This document shows, piece by piece, positions 43,216-55,222 of a stretch of DNA of 64,000 nt. A program made the translations under genes and the position numbers. The notes under the pieces are model-generated. The model was not told where the DNA came from. It did not search any database and saw only the letters and a list, made by a program, of their open reading frames with translations. Source of the stretch: Musa acuminata AAA Group (lineage: Eukaryota; Streptophyta; Magnoliopsida; Zingiberales; Musaceae); the NCBI RefSeq assembly GCF_036884655.1, contig NC_088340.1, positions 2,370,001 to 2,434,000 of the forward strand, read 5' to 3'. Position 1 is the first letter of the stretch, and the number at the start of each line of letters is the position of its first letter.

Positions 43216-45615
43216 TCAGTAACTAGCCTTATTTACATCGTCGAAGTACGGGTGCTCCATAGCTTTCTTTGCTGAAATCCGCTTGGAAGGCTCGTACTGC
43301 AGCATCTTCTGCAAGTGTTTGAGTTCACAGAAAAACAAGGCAAGCTCATCATCATAGGTAAAGAAAATTGAATATCGAAGATAATATATGACATGCAAGA
43401 ATGCCATCTAGTATTTACCAGATCTGTAACTTTACCACTTTATCTTACTGAAGGCGTTAATTTATTTTATCTTGAGCGGAATACCGGAATTCAGAAAGCG
43501 CAGCCACTCACCGAAAGCAAGTCTAACCCATTGGCTTCCAGAGTAGGCACGGCTGATGACAGGCTCTTGGGGCTCCACTGTGGATACTCGTGCCAGTTCG
43601 TTAATCTGCTTACTCCGGGCCAAACTTCTTCATTCGGAGTACCAAGCAACCTGCATCAGCAGCGTAATTAGCGCAACTAGCAAAACTACAAGGAAAAAAG
43701 AAGAAGACCAAATCTTTGGGCGAAGAGTCATTTTACCTGAAGATGTGTAGCAGCTGCTGCAGTTCAGAGTCGCCAGGAAAGAGTGCTTGGGTGGTAACTA
43801 GTTCAGCTAAAAGTCCAAAGAAGGCAGGAAGAGCCACTTAGAACAGTAAAGAGGTTTATAGATACAACTATCTTATACAAATTCTTTGCGCTTTTGATAG
43901 GAGAGAGAGATCCGCTTACCAAATATACAGCCAACTGACCAAATATCGACTGGTGTTGAATAATGTGTGGCCCCAAGGAGCACTTCCGGAGCTCGATACC
44001 AGAGAGTCAGGATCTGAAACAATTCATTGTCATGAAAAGAAGATAAATAAAAGCCTCTTAATGGCGGAAGCTGTTTCTGTAATATCAATAGAAAATATAT
44101 CCACCTATCGAGGGTCATAGCTCACGTACCTCATGCGTATACTTCTTGAGCGGAATAGTGAAAGCTCGACTCAGTCCAAGATCTGCAATTTTTAGCATCA
44201 TACTCTTCCGATCCATTAAAAGATTGTGAGGCTTTAGATCTCTGCATCGGCGAGGAGCTTGTTAGATGAAAAATTCAGACTATTTTCCTTTTGTATATAA
44301 CAAACTAACATTCGGTACCGTAGCATCAAATGTGTTTTTACCTGTGCAGCACACCGCGGCCATGACAGAAAGCAAGTCCTTTGCAGAGTTGATACATCAA
44401 AATCTGTAGGAACCATAAGGACCTTCTAAGAATCTCGACAGAATTATAGGACGAATAATAGAGGCTATACAAGGATGTGGTAGATACTCATCACTGTAAA
44501 TAAAACTTCTTAAGGAAATCGTTTGCGCTAGAAATTATACATCAAAATTTTGTTGGTGATTAGTACGATTTAGTGTGATGATTTAACATCTATAAGTGCT
44601 ACTCTGCTTCAATCTTTAACAAGCAAAAAAAGTGTTTTAAGATTTCATTCTAACATCACAAGAATCTGTAGGGTAATAGACAAGAACAAGTATTATCAAA
44701 TAGAAGTGTAGCAGTTCAACAATCTTTCACCATATAGACAGACTTCATGAACCATAGCCTCGAAAGCCATTCGATATGTTGCAGCATGCAGTATAACGAC
44801 GTGCCAATTAGCTTAGGAATGCGGCCTCTAGACTTAGTGCCCTTACCTTGACAGCTTTGGGCGGGATCATCTCATGAACCTGGCGGAAGCTTCTGATGTA
44901 CTTCTTTAGATCAGTGTCCATGTACTCAAATACCAAATACAGAATGGTCTGTCCTTCTTTGTTCTGACCTTGCTTGAGATCCAGCAGTCTGCGGTGGATA
45001 GCAAGAAAAAATCGATCAGGTTTACACCACTCTGTGGGGGAGACCAATGGCATGAGAATGAAAATACAGGCGCTGCCGAAACGACAACCGGAAGAATCGA
45101 CGGAGAGCATTCTAGAGAAAAGAAAGGAAGAAAAGTCACGGAACATGAGCCAAACATCCATTATTTACAGAGGGGAGGGAGGGATCTTGATCATATCGGT
45201 ACGAGGAGGCGTATATAGTAGTTTGTACCACACCCGGGAATAAGAATTTAAAACAAGCATAAGCAGAGAAGGAACGCCGATTTTTAATCACGAAACGAAG
45301 AAAGGCGGAGAATCCCCTATCCGGAAACGAAGAAATAACTAGTGTCGTCCTATAGTCGTCGTTCAGGGAGCACCACCTGACGATGTGGGGATCGACGGAC
45401 AGCATGCGGAGGAGGGAGACCTCGCGGAGGGTAGTGGGGGGGACGCCCTCGTCGTCCTCGGGGAGGCGGGTCTTCTTGAGGGCGACGATCTTGCCGGTGG
45501 CTTTCTCCCTAGCCTTGTATACCTTCCCGTACGTTCCTTCGCCAACCTTCTCCAGCTTCTCGAATGCATCCATCGCCCGGATCTGCTGTGGCAGCTGGAT
45601 CGTCGCTGTCACCAT
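43216..45615 (-). CDS. CDKB2: B2-type cyclin-dependent kinase
   Basis: CDKB2 is a plant-specific mitotic kinase active from G2 to M with A/B-type cyclins. Exons: 45615-45377, 44988-44847, 44403-44342, 44241-44130, 44013-43920, 43806-43737, 43650-43512, 43308-43216. Phases close, giving 316 residues. Motifs: GEGTYG at 25-30, ATP-site Lys 47 (VALKK), the B2 signature PPTTLRE at 59-65 in place of PSTAIRE, HRDLKPHN at 147-154, DLGLSRAF from 168, T-loop Thr 183 in YTHE, and APE at 193-195. Other family blocks are [36 protein letters not shown] and the end [23 protein letters not shown] together with the [20 protein letters not shown] block marks CDKB2 over CDKB1. The ATG at 45615 opens the frame; an internal ATG at 45573 ([11 protein letters not shown]) is the alternative. 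The upstream region carries MSA-type motifs consistent with G2/M expression. Confidence 0.95.
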
Positions 45616-45687
45616 TCTTCTCTCTTCGCTGAATCGAAAGAAAAGACAATAGGGATCTTCTTCCTTCCGTTAGAGAAGGGAAAGCGG

Positions 45688-45700
45688 CGATATATACACA
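45688..45700 (-). promoter_or_regulatory. Candidate TATA box of CDKB2
   Basis: TGTATATATC on the minus strand, about 75-85 bp upstream of the first ATG, with GC-richer DNA on both sides. The position is plausible; there is no transcript evidence. Confidence 0.4.
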
Positions 45701-45740
45701 CATTACACCGATGGTCTGTGGCTGGGGTATCTGCCGTGTG

Positions 45741-45751
45741 TCCAACGGCCA
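45741..45751 (+). promoter_or_regulatory. Mitosis-specific activator (MSA) element
   Basis: TCCAACGGCCA fits the MSA consensus (YCYAACGGYYW) at all positions, about 130 bp upstream of the CDKB2 ATG. Additional AACGG cores on the opposite strand lie at 45667-45671, 45831-45835 and 45860-45864. MSA elements are bound by MYB3R factors and drive G2/M genes including B-type CDKs. Confidence 0.6.
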
Positions 45752-45866
45752 AGAGAACACTCGAAATTCGAATTTCAAACAGCATCCCAACCCTGCAATG
45801 GCGGTGCGGGGATGGGGATGGCTGAGATCACCGTTCACCACCGAGTCCCGGCTTGTGTGCCGTTCC

Positions 45867-45968
45867 ACGTATGATGTATCCGCTCAAATCGCCGGACCCC
45901 ACACTTGTGTCCGCGCGGGCGCACGTATGATGTATCCGCTAAAATCACCGGATCCCACACCTGTGTCT
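45867..45968. repeat. 56-bp direct repeat upstream of CDKB2
   Basis: ACGTATGATGTATCCGCT starts at 45867 and at 45923. Each is followed by AAATC.CCGGA.CCCACAC and .TGTGTC, with a few substitutions. It directly precedes the CA/TA array. Confidence 0.85.
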
Positions 45969-45971
45969 CTC

Positions 45972-45986
45972 CACACACACACACAC

Positions 45987-46050
<64 letters not shown>
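45972..46050. repeat. (CA)n-(TA)n compound microsatellite
   Basis: Eight CA units (45972-45987) run into about 31 TA units (45989-46050). The derived Ile-Tyr frames are not genes. Confidence 0.95.
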
Positions 46051-46053
<3 letters not shown>

Positions 46054-46059
46054 TAAAAT

Positions 46060-46950
46060 TTATATTAATTATTTTAAATTAAATCTTTTAAACCGTTGTG
46101 ATTTATTCATATCTATTTTACCCTTTTGAATTTTTGTTATAGATCTTTTAAGTCTTTATGATTTACTTATATTTAAAATATTTTTTTCTATTTTTAAAAA
46201 TATAACATAAAAGCTCATTTCATTTTCGTGATATCTGAGTTAACATATATTAGACTCTATAGACTTGCAAAAAATTATTTATATAATAATACATATAATT
46301 TAAAATTAAGGTATATTTTAGCTCATATTATTTTGATCATAAACCTTTTAAATCTTTATGGTTTACTCATGACTAAAATAACCCCTATATTCTAAAAATA
46401 TAATATATAAGTCCCTCATATCAAATTTGAATTAACAGAAGTTAGAATTTGATTACGTGACATGCTGACTCATAATAAATTATTAATATAATAATACGTA
46501 TAATTTAAGTTTTTTTTTTAATAAAACATCCATCAATCATCGTGGAAGCAACCATCAACAGCAACACCGAGCCATTACTACTTAGTAGGGTATCATACTA
46601 ATGACGAGCTCAAGAGCTTCCGGATGTCACTCACCAACTCTATGACGCATGCACCCTGTCACCCACCATGGCGTTGCCTACTACCGTGAACTACACTTGC
46701 TCATATTTCCAACAAGTACCACCATACCTTTTAAGCTACCTCCCCCATGAAGCATGACATCACAAAGATGAAGAGTAGGCGAAAGGAACGATTAAGCTAG
46801 TCCATGTAGCTCTCTCACACATATTCGCTCTCCTTTACTAGCTTGTCGAGGAAAAGGAGGTGACGAAGGTTGTTGTGACAAACGAAGGCAAAAAGATAGA
46901 AGTAGAAGGGATAGGAGGCGAAAATGAAAAAAGCTAAACCACCACGTCGA
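46060..46950. other. Degenerate AT-rich repeat and spacer
   Basis: At least three diverged copies of a phrase like ATCTTTTAA.TCTTTATGATTTA.TCAT occur near 46083, 46141 and 46343, each followed by text about ...AAAATA...CCC. This suggests an old internal duplication or TE remnant. 46540-46950 is GC-moderate with no recognisable gene. Confidence 0.45.
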
Positions 46951-46952
46951 AG

Positions 46953-47042
46953 GTATATATATATTTATATATGTACATATATATATGTATATATATGTAT
47001 ATATGTATATGTATACATATATACATATATACACATACATAC

Positions 47043-47091
<49 letters not shown>

Positions 47092-47297
47092 CATATACGT
47101 ATATATATATATATGTGTGTGTGTATATATATGTATATACATATATGTACATATATATATACATATACATACATATATATATATATACATATATATATAC
47201 ACATATATATATATACATACATATATATATATATACACATATATATATATACATATGTATATATATATATGTATGTATATATATATATATATGTATG

Positions 47298-47365
<68 letters not shown>

Positions 47366-47368
47366 TAC
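46953..47368. repeat. Long TATA/TACA/TATG compound satellite
   Basis: More than 400 bp consisting almost only of TA with interspersed TACA, TATG and TGTG steps. Near 47115 it includes a GTGTGTGT run. All reading frames through it encode Ile/Tyr/His/Thr/Met low-complexity sequence and are not genes. Confidence 0.95.
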
Positions 47369-49045
47369 TTTGTTATTATAAAAAAAATATTATACTAAGA
47401 TGCTAAGCCTCATCTTATCTTGAATATATTATTTACATTCATTATCATTGTGCGTGCAAGTTATAACTAATTCACATGACAAAATAATAAAAAGATACAC
47501 AAGAAGATGAGGACTAAGGTTATGATCTAAAGTGTAACAATCATGAATATCATATTCAACGTAGGATAATCATGGATCAAACTGTTTTTACAGTTTCACC
47601 TTTTGCATCACACTTTTGATTAATCATAAATTAATATAGTCATAAAAAATAATATTTACGCTTCTTAATCGGATTAGGTTTATCTCCGAGTATGAGTTCG
47701 AGCTACTGAGTTGGGTCACATGTTGTGATCCACGGAAATAGACAGATCCCCACCGTCTCCGTCGACCCAATTACATCTCGATCGAAAGAAGGTTTAGCCG
47801 CTTTTGGAAAAAGGTGCAAGTCACTCTAAGCTCCGGGCGGCCTCAACATCCACGGAGCTTCCCCTCCCATGGCTGGGAACCAAAAAGAAAGAAGACAGAA
47901 AAGCTCCGTTCCTTCTCCTAGCCAACCATTCAACTCCATAGTGCTTCAGCTCCGGCCACCATCACTCTTTGAAGCATAGTGGGTCTGGTCTCTCTATGGC
48001 TGCTGCTGTACGAGGAAATAAAGAATATAGAGAGTGGTTGGAGTTCACTTGTCTTTTATTTATTTATCCTCCTAATCTCCTTATATATCACTTTTTTTTC
48101 TTTTTCAAACCAACTCTCTCTTCGCCTCCTGTTTCCATCATCCACCTGAGTGGGTCACAGCTGCACATTCTTTTGGGATGCTTCCCATCTAATTTTCCCC
48201 AGAAAATTATATTCAAGTATCCCCGCGTCAATACTAAGGCTTGCCTTGCTAAATCAACAACCCGTTTCAAGGACTCGTGGGTAATCAGCTTGCGTCCTTT
48301 TCTTGGCTCCCTAAGACGGTCAGATTCTATTGCGGGAAATTAGGCTTTTCTTATCTTCCTTATATATATATATATATATTTTTCGGGAAGAAAAAGATGG
48401 AGTTGTTTCCCATAAAGAACAAGTGGCTTTCCCTTTAATTATTTGCTGGATAAGCTTCGGTGCATTACTATACTCTCTCGCGTAGAAAGGAAGTCAGTCG
48501 GAGAAGCTATTTATAATGTGTGTATATATATATATATATATGGTATTCTTCGCATTTAATCTATCGGATTCTGCAGAGAGTGACATCATCAACACTTTAT
48601 GGTTGCTGCTGGGTCAAAAGAAAAAGTATGTTGAGGCGTAATCCATCTTTGCTTTGGTCAGAAAAATTCATGGGATGTTGGGTTGGATTTCCACCTAACA
48701 ATCTGAGGAAAAATAAGCCCGAAGAACTAAAGCACCTCAGCGACCTTCATGCATTTGGCACAGTAAAGATTCACGAACATTAAATCTATTAATAAAGAAC
48801 TGGTTTTTTTTTGTTTCTTAGTTCTTCCTTCCAGAATTTTAAGCTGGTCCGAATTCACTAGTCATGAATATGATCGTCGAACAAATACTATTCTCGTGTC
48901 GGAGCTCATAATATCAAATAAATTATACAAATAATCTACCCTGTCACATCTGCACAGTATTATTATTAATACATCTGACAAATATTGGCCTGCAAAATCA
49001 ACAGCTCTATTTTGTCTCTGTATATGCTCACAAATTTTAAATTGA
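47369..49045. other. Spacer without supported gene
   Basis: Intergenic DNA with short TA runs at about 48362-48379 and 48522-48541. A 124-codon frame at 47969-48343 has no homology that I recognise and a composition typical of chance. No element was named. Confidence 0.45.
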
Positions 49046-49049
49046 GAGA

Positions 49050-49084
<35 letters not shown>
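49046..49084. repeat. (GA)n microsatellite
   Basis: About 19 GA units with a single interruption. Confidence 0.95.
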
Positions 49085-49085
<1 letters not shown>

Positions 49086-49317
49086 AGAAGCTAAGACGTA
49101 ATGGGTTTTGAATTGTTTATTGCGAACTTGGTTTAGAGTAAAAGAAAGAAATTCCACTACGAATCCATTTAGTAGTCCACCACGAATGTTGACAATTCAT
49201 TAGGTAATAATCATCCCAAGTCTCTTTTTGAGGACGAAATTTTAATATAATTATTTATTTATATTTTGATTTTCTATTCAACACACGCAAACGTTTTAGA
49301 CCAGATCTTCGAGCAAT

Positions 49318-49320
<3 letters not shown>

Positions 49321-49388
<68 letters not shown>

Positions 49389-49391
49389 TAG

Positions 49392-49426
<35 letters not shown>

Positions 49427-49427
49427 A
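49321..49427. repeat. (TA)n-(GATA)n-(GA)n compound microsatellite
   Basis: About 33 TA, then about 6 GATA, then about 8 GA units, 1.2 kb upstream of the AHL start codon. Confidence 0.95.
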
Positions 49428-50609
49428 GGAGGCGGCTTGGCGGAGGGTGGTTGAGGAGGTTTATTGCACTGGTGTGAACGGTTGCATATGATGTGATGAC
49501 TACGAAACGTTGAATGGTGGGCGTGTATGTGTACGTAGATCTGGTCAACAGTTGCAAAGCTTGAAAAGAACACGGACATCCATGGATTAGAATCTATAAA
49601 CCCGATGGAGAGGAGTGGATGCTGTGGTTTTCTGACTTGATCGGAATTTAAACAATCCGCTTGTTTTAAAATAATGAATCGTACGAAAGCAATTTCGGCA
49701 TTCTTTACCTGTCTTTTCCTTCTTTTTTTTCCTGCTCTTAAAAAAGGTGACTACTATTTCCAACTGGGGAGAGAGGGTGAATATTAGGGCACGATTTGGG
49801 GGCCTTTTCGTTCTCAGCTCGAGGGGGGTTGGTGAGGCTTTGGAAGTGGTCTGAAAAGGCATCAGGGTTTTTAATTTTTCTTGTTTTCTTGTTTTTCTCT
49901 GATAAAGCACCTGGCTGGCTTCCTTCCTGGGTTCCTCGACATTTCCGCATTACCTGAGTCTTTTCTCCGAAACTGGTGGTAAATTCTTGAATTTTACGGG
50001 AAATTAGCGGGATAAAGGAGGAGTTTTGGGGAGAGTTGGGTTGAAAATCTCTTGCTGGATCGAGATCATCTCAGGGTTTTGCCTTTTTTTTCTTCTCTTT
50101 TTAGTGCTTGGGCCTTTTTCTTTTTTTCTTTTGTGTAATAGCGTTTGGTTTGTAAAATTCTTTAGCTTACTATTGGTTCCTCTTCACTTTGTACAGTGAG
50201 CTGTGGTCTGATCCTGATGCTGTCCTTCTTTCTTCTTGTTTTTTTGTTTCTGATGTAATACCCAGGGACAAAGATGGGACTTTGATGCTCAGGGTTTTGC
50301 GGGTTTATGCACTATCATTCACCGGTCGTGTTTTCATGCTTGTTCGAGTAGGTTTCTGCTGTAAAAATTGGAACTTTCTACTGATTTATTTCCTGATCTC
50401 GTGGACTCTTGCTGGGTAGAGTGAACTTTCCATTCTTCCGTTGAATTTGTCTTCAAAATCGCTCCTTGTTCTCCTTTGAACAAGAATCTTGAGTTGGGAT
50501 TTTTTTACTTCGTGCTGTTCTTTCTGCGGAGCTCCGGAGGTGGTTGGTTCTTCGGTGGGGGTTTGTTTCTTTTTCTGGTAATGGTGTTTTGAGCTTCCTC
50601 GCTGTCGCC
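49428..50609 (+). promoter_or_regulatory. Upstream region and probable 5' leader of AHL
   Basis: Pyrimidine-rich, T-tract-rich sequence (TTTTTTTTCTTCTC around 50088 and similar) with a GC-moderate background. This is typical of a long 5' UTR, possibly with a leader intron. Short frames here are not supported as genes. Confidence 0.4.
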
Positions 50610-53600
50610 ATGGAAGTGAGATCAGAGACAGGAATTATGTCTGCTAGGGAGCCCTTTGACGTTGCCATGCAGAAAAGCTCGACGCAGAACCAGCCGGCGA
50701 TCCAGAGCATGCGGTTGGCCTATACGCAGGATGGTACAGCGATATACAAGCCAGTGACCAGCAACTCTCCTTCGTCACCTCCTTCTACTAGTCCTACGAC
50801 TCTCTCTTACCAAGGAGGAGGCCGAGGGGGAGGAAGCACTGGCAGCGGCGTCGAAGGTCCCTCTCCGGTAATGGCATCACATGGCCTAAATATTAACATC
50901 GGGGAGCCGGTGAAGCGGAAGCGAGGGCGGCCGAGAAAGTACGGGCCTGATGGCATCGTGGCCCTTGCTCCTACATCCGCTGCTGCTTCAGTCCCGCCAG
51001 GAGCCAGTGGATGCTCCCCTCTCTTTCCTGGGACAACTAAGCCAGCATCCTGGGCAGATCCTACCAAGAAAGCAAGGGGCCGGCCTTCTGGTTCCGGCAA
51101 GAAGCAGCAGATGGCTGCTTTAGGTAATCCCTGTTATACGTTGCATATATCTGTAGATCTGATGATTTTTTCAGTGGAATAGAGTTCCTACTGTTGCAAC
51201 ATGGGATGGATGGTCTTTTATTTTCTGGTCTATATCTGTTTACTTTTTTGGGATCTAGCAGAAAAACCAATGCTTCACGATGTGGTGGGAATGAGAGATT
51301 ACACAGTCAAAGGCATAAATACCAAGTGTTTGACTCTGCTGGGGACTCGAGTTCCTGGGAGATCTGACTGACAGGGGAATGATCTTCTTAAAATTACCTT
51401 CATGCCCCTGTTTTATTTTTACCTGTGTTTATATTCGATAAATTATATAAGGTGATTGGTTTGATGTTATATGCAATTTGAATTTTTAGACTGGTCATGC
51501 TAATTTGTAAGATACATTGCTAACTTTCCGAATTTACCATGCCAGATGATTTATCAGTTCTGCTGAAACTTGAATTATTTTGTCATATGTGGTCATTTTT
51601 CGTTACTGTCTAGATCACCGGCACCTATGTGGATTCTTAGAATGAGACCGCTTTGCATATGCCCAAGCACATCCAAACAATTCTATCTTAGAGTCCATGG
51701 AAAACATTGAGGCTCTTAAATATGTTTGATTAGCCATATTTCTTTTTTTTTAATTTAATATCTTATTGACATATCTAATTCCACATCTCTATAAATTGTT
51801 CTAATGAGGAGAAAACACTTGCAGGATCAGCAGGGATTGGATTTACTCCTCATGTTATTACAGTGAAGACTGGAGAGGTATTCATATATTTGTTGCATAA
51901 TAAGTTTCATATAGTTAGGGAGGATGAATAATGGTCTTTTTTTTCTTTAATCTTTTGATTTATGGTGCTGTTCTTTTGTTGTAATTACAGAGCTACCAAC
52001 AGATTGCATTGTGTGGAACCTGTTTCTGAAATTCTGGTTATTATGCTTAATAATTTATGAGCAACATGCTCTCATGTCAGATTGCTGTTAGTGTCTGTTC
52101 TTTGATGCTGAATGTAATTGCAAAACTGCTATATAATCCTTGTGGATTTTATTTTATTTTCATTGTTATTGTAGCTGATGTATTATGCTAGTAAGTCTTG
52201 GAGAGCGTTTTTATTCTTCAAGTGTGTAGATCCTGCCTAAGTTAGCCTTAGCTATGAATCTGTGACAAGCAGAAGATCGGGTCAATTTTGATATTTTTGC
52301 CCAGAGTCACCCATCAACATGAATGCTCAGATGCTAATGCTACCTATTAAGTGGTAGACCATTTGAATTCTTGGAGATATGTCTTTTAATGTCAATTCTA
52401 TCTTGGTTTTTGTTATGTCTGATACAGGTGTTGTCATCTCTGGATTGTAGTAATTCTTGGATTTGTGGATCATCTTCCATTTTCCAAATTTTGTTTCAGT
52501 AGGATTTGATATTCCCACAATTGCTGCACCTTTTGTGGTAGCGGATTGTTTGTTTTTGCCTTTATGGTGATTTCATTTTGTTTGGTTTACGCTTGACATT
52601 TTCCTCCTTCATTTCATTTATTTTGTTATGTAATGCAAAATTTAGATGAGATAGTGAGATAGTGTGCGGCTTAAAGGATGATTAACTGGGTAGAAATTTC
52701 TTCAGATATGTCTAATTAGTGGGAAACAGTAAATGTATTTAGGTTTTCAATTTGCATGACTGCCTTTTGTTATAATCAAGAGGGGGCTTTGCTTATTGGT
52801 ATGGCCGTTTTGGTGGTGCTGAGTGCTGTGTATGAATAACAGAAACTCTTTTCTTGTAAAGGGTAAAGCAGAATGTATCTCAACCATCTTGAACTCTGCT
52901 ATGGTGAAACCGTCGTGTGTATTAGCTGCCTTTTTACATTTTCTTAGTCATCCTTAAGTTATAACAATTTGTTTTCTATATCTGTCAGATGGTCAAAATC
53001 ATGAAGCCTTTGCACCTTAGAGAAAATTTACTCAATAGTTTGTCAACCGCTCAACTTGGTAGCAGCATTTGGTATCTTCATGTTACATACATATCAAGGC
53101 CTGAATTTTGAAATTTCATAAACACTTGATAAAGCCAGTGCTTTACTGAAAACATAAGACCAGTAAAGCTAGTGTATCTTCAGTTGTCTAGTGTATCTTC
53201 AATTGTTACATCTAAGAGTTTCTGAGAAATTGAGTTTTAAAGACACTAATCTGCTAATAATCATTTGATCATGGTTTCAGGATGTATCATCAAAAATTAT
53301 GTCATTTTGTCAGCATGGTCCCCGTGCTGTTTGCATTCTTTCAGCAAATGGTGCAATATCTAATGTAACTCTTCGTCAAACCGCAACTTCTGGTGGAACT
53401 GTAACTTATGAGGTGTGTGCTCGAAACTGACATTGACAAGTTCAGGTTCCTTCCGGAACTGTTGTACCAATTGTTTCATGTGGTGTTTTTGTTAATTTTG
53501 CTGCCCGATCATTTTGTATAATCGCATGGTTTCTGGCTTAAGTCAGAGGTAATTTTAGTCATTTTTGGCTTAGGTCTGCACAAACAGCTAACTTTTGTTC

Positions 53601-55222
53601 TCGATTGTTTTAAAACTTTTCACTGGCTGAAATGGATTTGCCATATCATGAACTAGAGTAGATGTCAATCAGATGACCTCTTAGAATTACTTATGGGTCA
53701 ATTTTTTCCATCTGTACTTTTTTAGTTTCAAAGTTATGATTGTCACTTAAGATTAAGAAAGAAAGATATGATTACCATTTATGATGCACATGCCTATATG
53801 AAATGGGCAATATACTTTGAATGTCTGGTTATGTAAACTAGACAACGTTAGGATGGATCTTTCTCAATTTTGTCTCGTCGACCAAGGTTTGTTGTATCGC
53901 CCGAGTTGGTATGGTACGAGCGGTATATATTGGTCAGACTTGTCACCGAGACATGGCTTGCCCGAGTTCTCGTCGGGGCGTATACCGTGTGTCGATACTC
54001 CAGTACGGAATGATACATACGATACCGATAAATCTCCGAGATGGATCTGGTACCCGAAATGGCGAACCCTATCGTTGATTAACATTTTCTTTCCACTTTT
54101 TATTAATCTGTAATAGCTATTTACTTATCCCTATCCTTATATTTTCCATGTGCAGGGACGGTTTGAGATATTGTCATTATCAGGCTCATTTCTGCTTTCA
54201 GAGAGTGGTGGCCAGCGGAGTCGGACGGGTGGGTTGAGTGTTTCACTTGCTGGTACTGATGGACGCGTGTTGGGTGGGGGAGTGGCAGGACTACTGACTG
54301 CAGCATCACCTGTCCAGGTCTCTCTTTCTGTCACATGTAATTTTTTTACTCTAGTGTTTACTATTCTTCGTCCTAATTTCTTCTTTGTTATTATCTTTTG
54401 CAAATTGTTTACCAGACTGGTTTTATGATTTATTTTGTTCGTTAAATGTCAAACCCACCCGAAGCCATATAATAGCGAAATGCACTCGGTGCTGTAGAAC
54501 CCACATTCAGCCATTTTGTCCCTGATCATGTGTTTTCAGTCATGGGACTGAGTTTACCTGCATGGCTGCTTTGTTACAAAATCTCACAACAGTATTATTT
54601 CTGGTTCTCATAGGACTCAGTAGTTTGTCTTCCAATCTCACAACAGTATTAACTTTTAAGAAATCAACTTTACGTTGTCTCAGTTTCCTGCATCAATGGT
54701 TCCATTAAAGTTATATCGATCATGCGAAACCAACTTGTAAATTTCAATTACATAATGCAACGGGGAGTTAATGGTGAATGTAGACCGAGTTAGTGTAGAG
54801 TTGCACGGCAACACTCTGCTGCAGCAATCTTTCGTACTGTTGACAAGTTTAGGTGGTTAATATTGGAGATTTAGATGAAGGCGATGGATATCCTTTCTTT
54901 TTCTGTGACCACTTGGGTTCTGAATTATTGCCTGTATTTGATTGAGAGTTGGGGAACTCAATAAGATGCTGGTTGTTCTATGCAGGTGATTGTGGGGAGC
55001 TTTATAGCTGATGGGAGAAAGGAAACGAAGAAGACGAATCCTTTGGAACCCATGTCTGCCCCTGGAAAGCTGGTACCTGCTGGGACATCAGGACCCAGCA
55101 GCCCTCCCTCGCGGGGCACTCTGAGTGAATCTTCGGGTGGGCCTGGGAGCCCGCTCAACCAGAGTACGGGAACATACAACAACAGCGACCAGCAGGGGTT
55201 GTCCAATATGCCCTGGAAGTAA
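50610..55222 (+). CDS. AHL: AT-hook motif nuclear-localized (AHL) protein
   Basis: AHL proteins bind the minor groove of AT-rich DNA and form homo/hetero-trimers through their PPC domain, influencing chromatin, flowering, growth and hormone genes. Exons: 50610-51123, 51825-51877, 53281-53412, 54156-54317, 54986-55222. Phases close, giving 365 residues. The N-terminus is Ser/Gly/Pro-rich. Two AT-hooks lie at RGRPRKY (105-111) and ARGRPSG (155-161), the second followed by a basic GSGKK. The PPC domain begins after them: GFTPHVITVKTGED, FCQHGPRAVCILSANGAISN, VTLRQTATSGGTVTYEGRFE, ILSLSGSFLL, GGLSVSLAGTDGRVLGGGVA and VIVGSFIADG. Two hooks plus an intron-containing gene place it in the multi-hook (type II, clade B) AHLs. 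An in-frame ATG at 50544 is also open; 50610 gives the usual MEVRSE-like start. Confidence 0.93.
53880..54090. repeat. GTAC/TACCG-type repeat in AHL intron 3
   Basis: GC-rich island between CCAAGGTTTGTTGTATCGCC and GGCGAACCCTATCG. It is full of GGTACGAGCGGTATA, CGTATACCG, CCAGTACGG and GATACCGATA phrases. It resembles the block at 6.0-6.5 kb in VPS36 and looks like the same family of dispersed element. Confidence 0.5.

Noticed and set aside
45136..45868. Open frames of 68-146 codons on both strands around CDKB2 exon 1
   Set aside because: Shadow or read-through frames of the GC-rich first exon and promoter, with no domain or splice logic.
46792..47406. Several long Ile/Tyr-rich open frames on both strands
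   Set aside because: They are translations of the TA/TACA satellite. Every frame is open because the repeat lacks in-frame stops.
47969..48343. 124-codon frame possibly encoding a short secreted protein
   Set aside because: No coding bias, low-complexity hydrophobic patch from T-tracts, and no supporting promoter or splice context.
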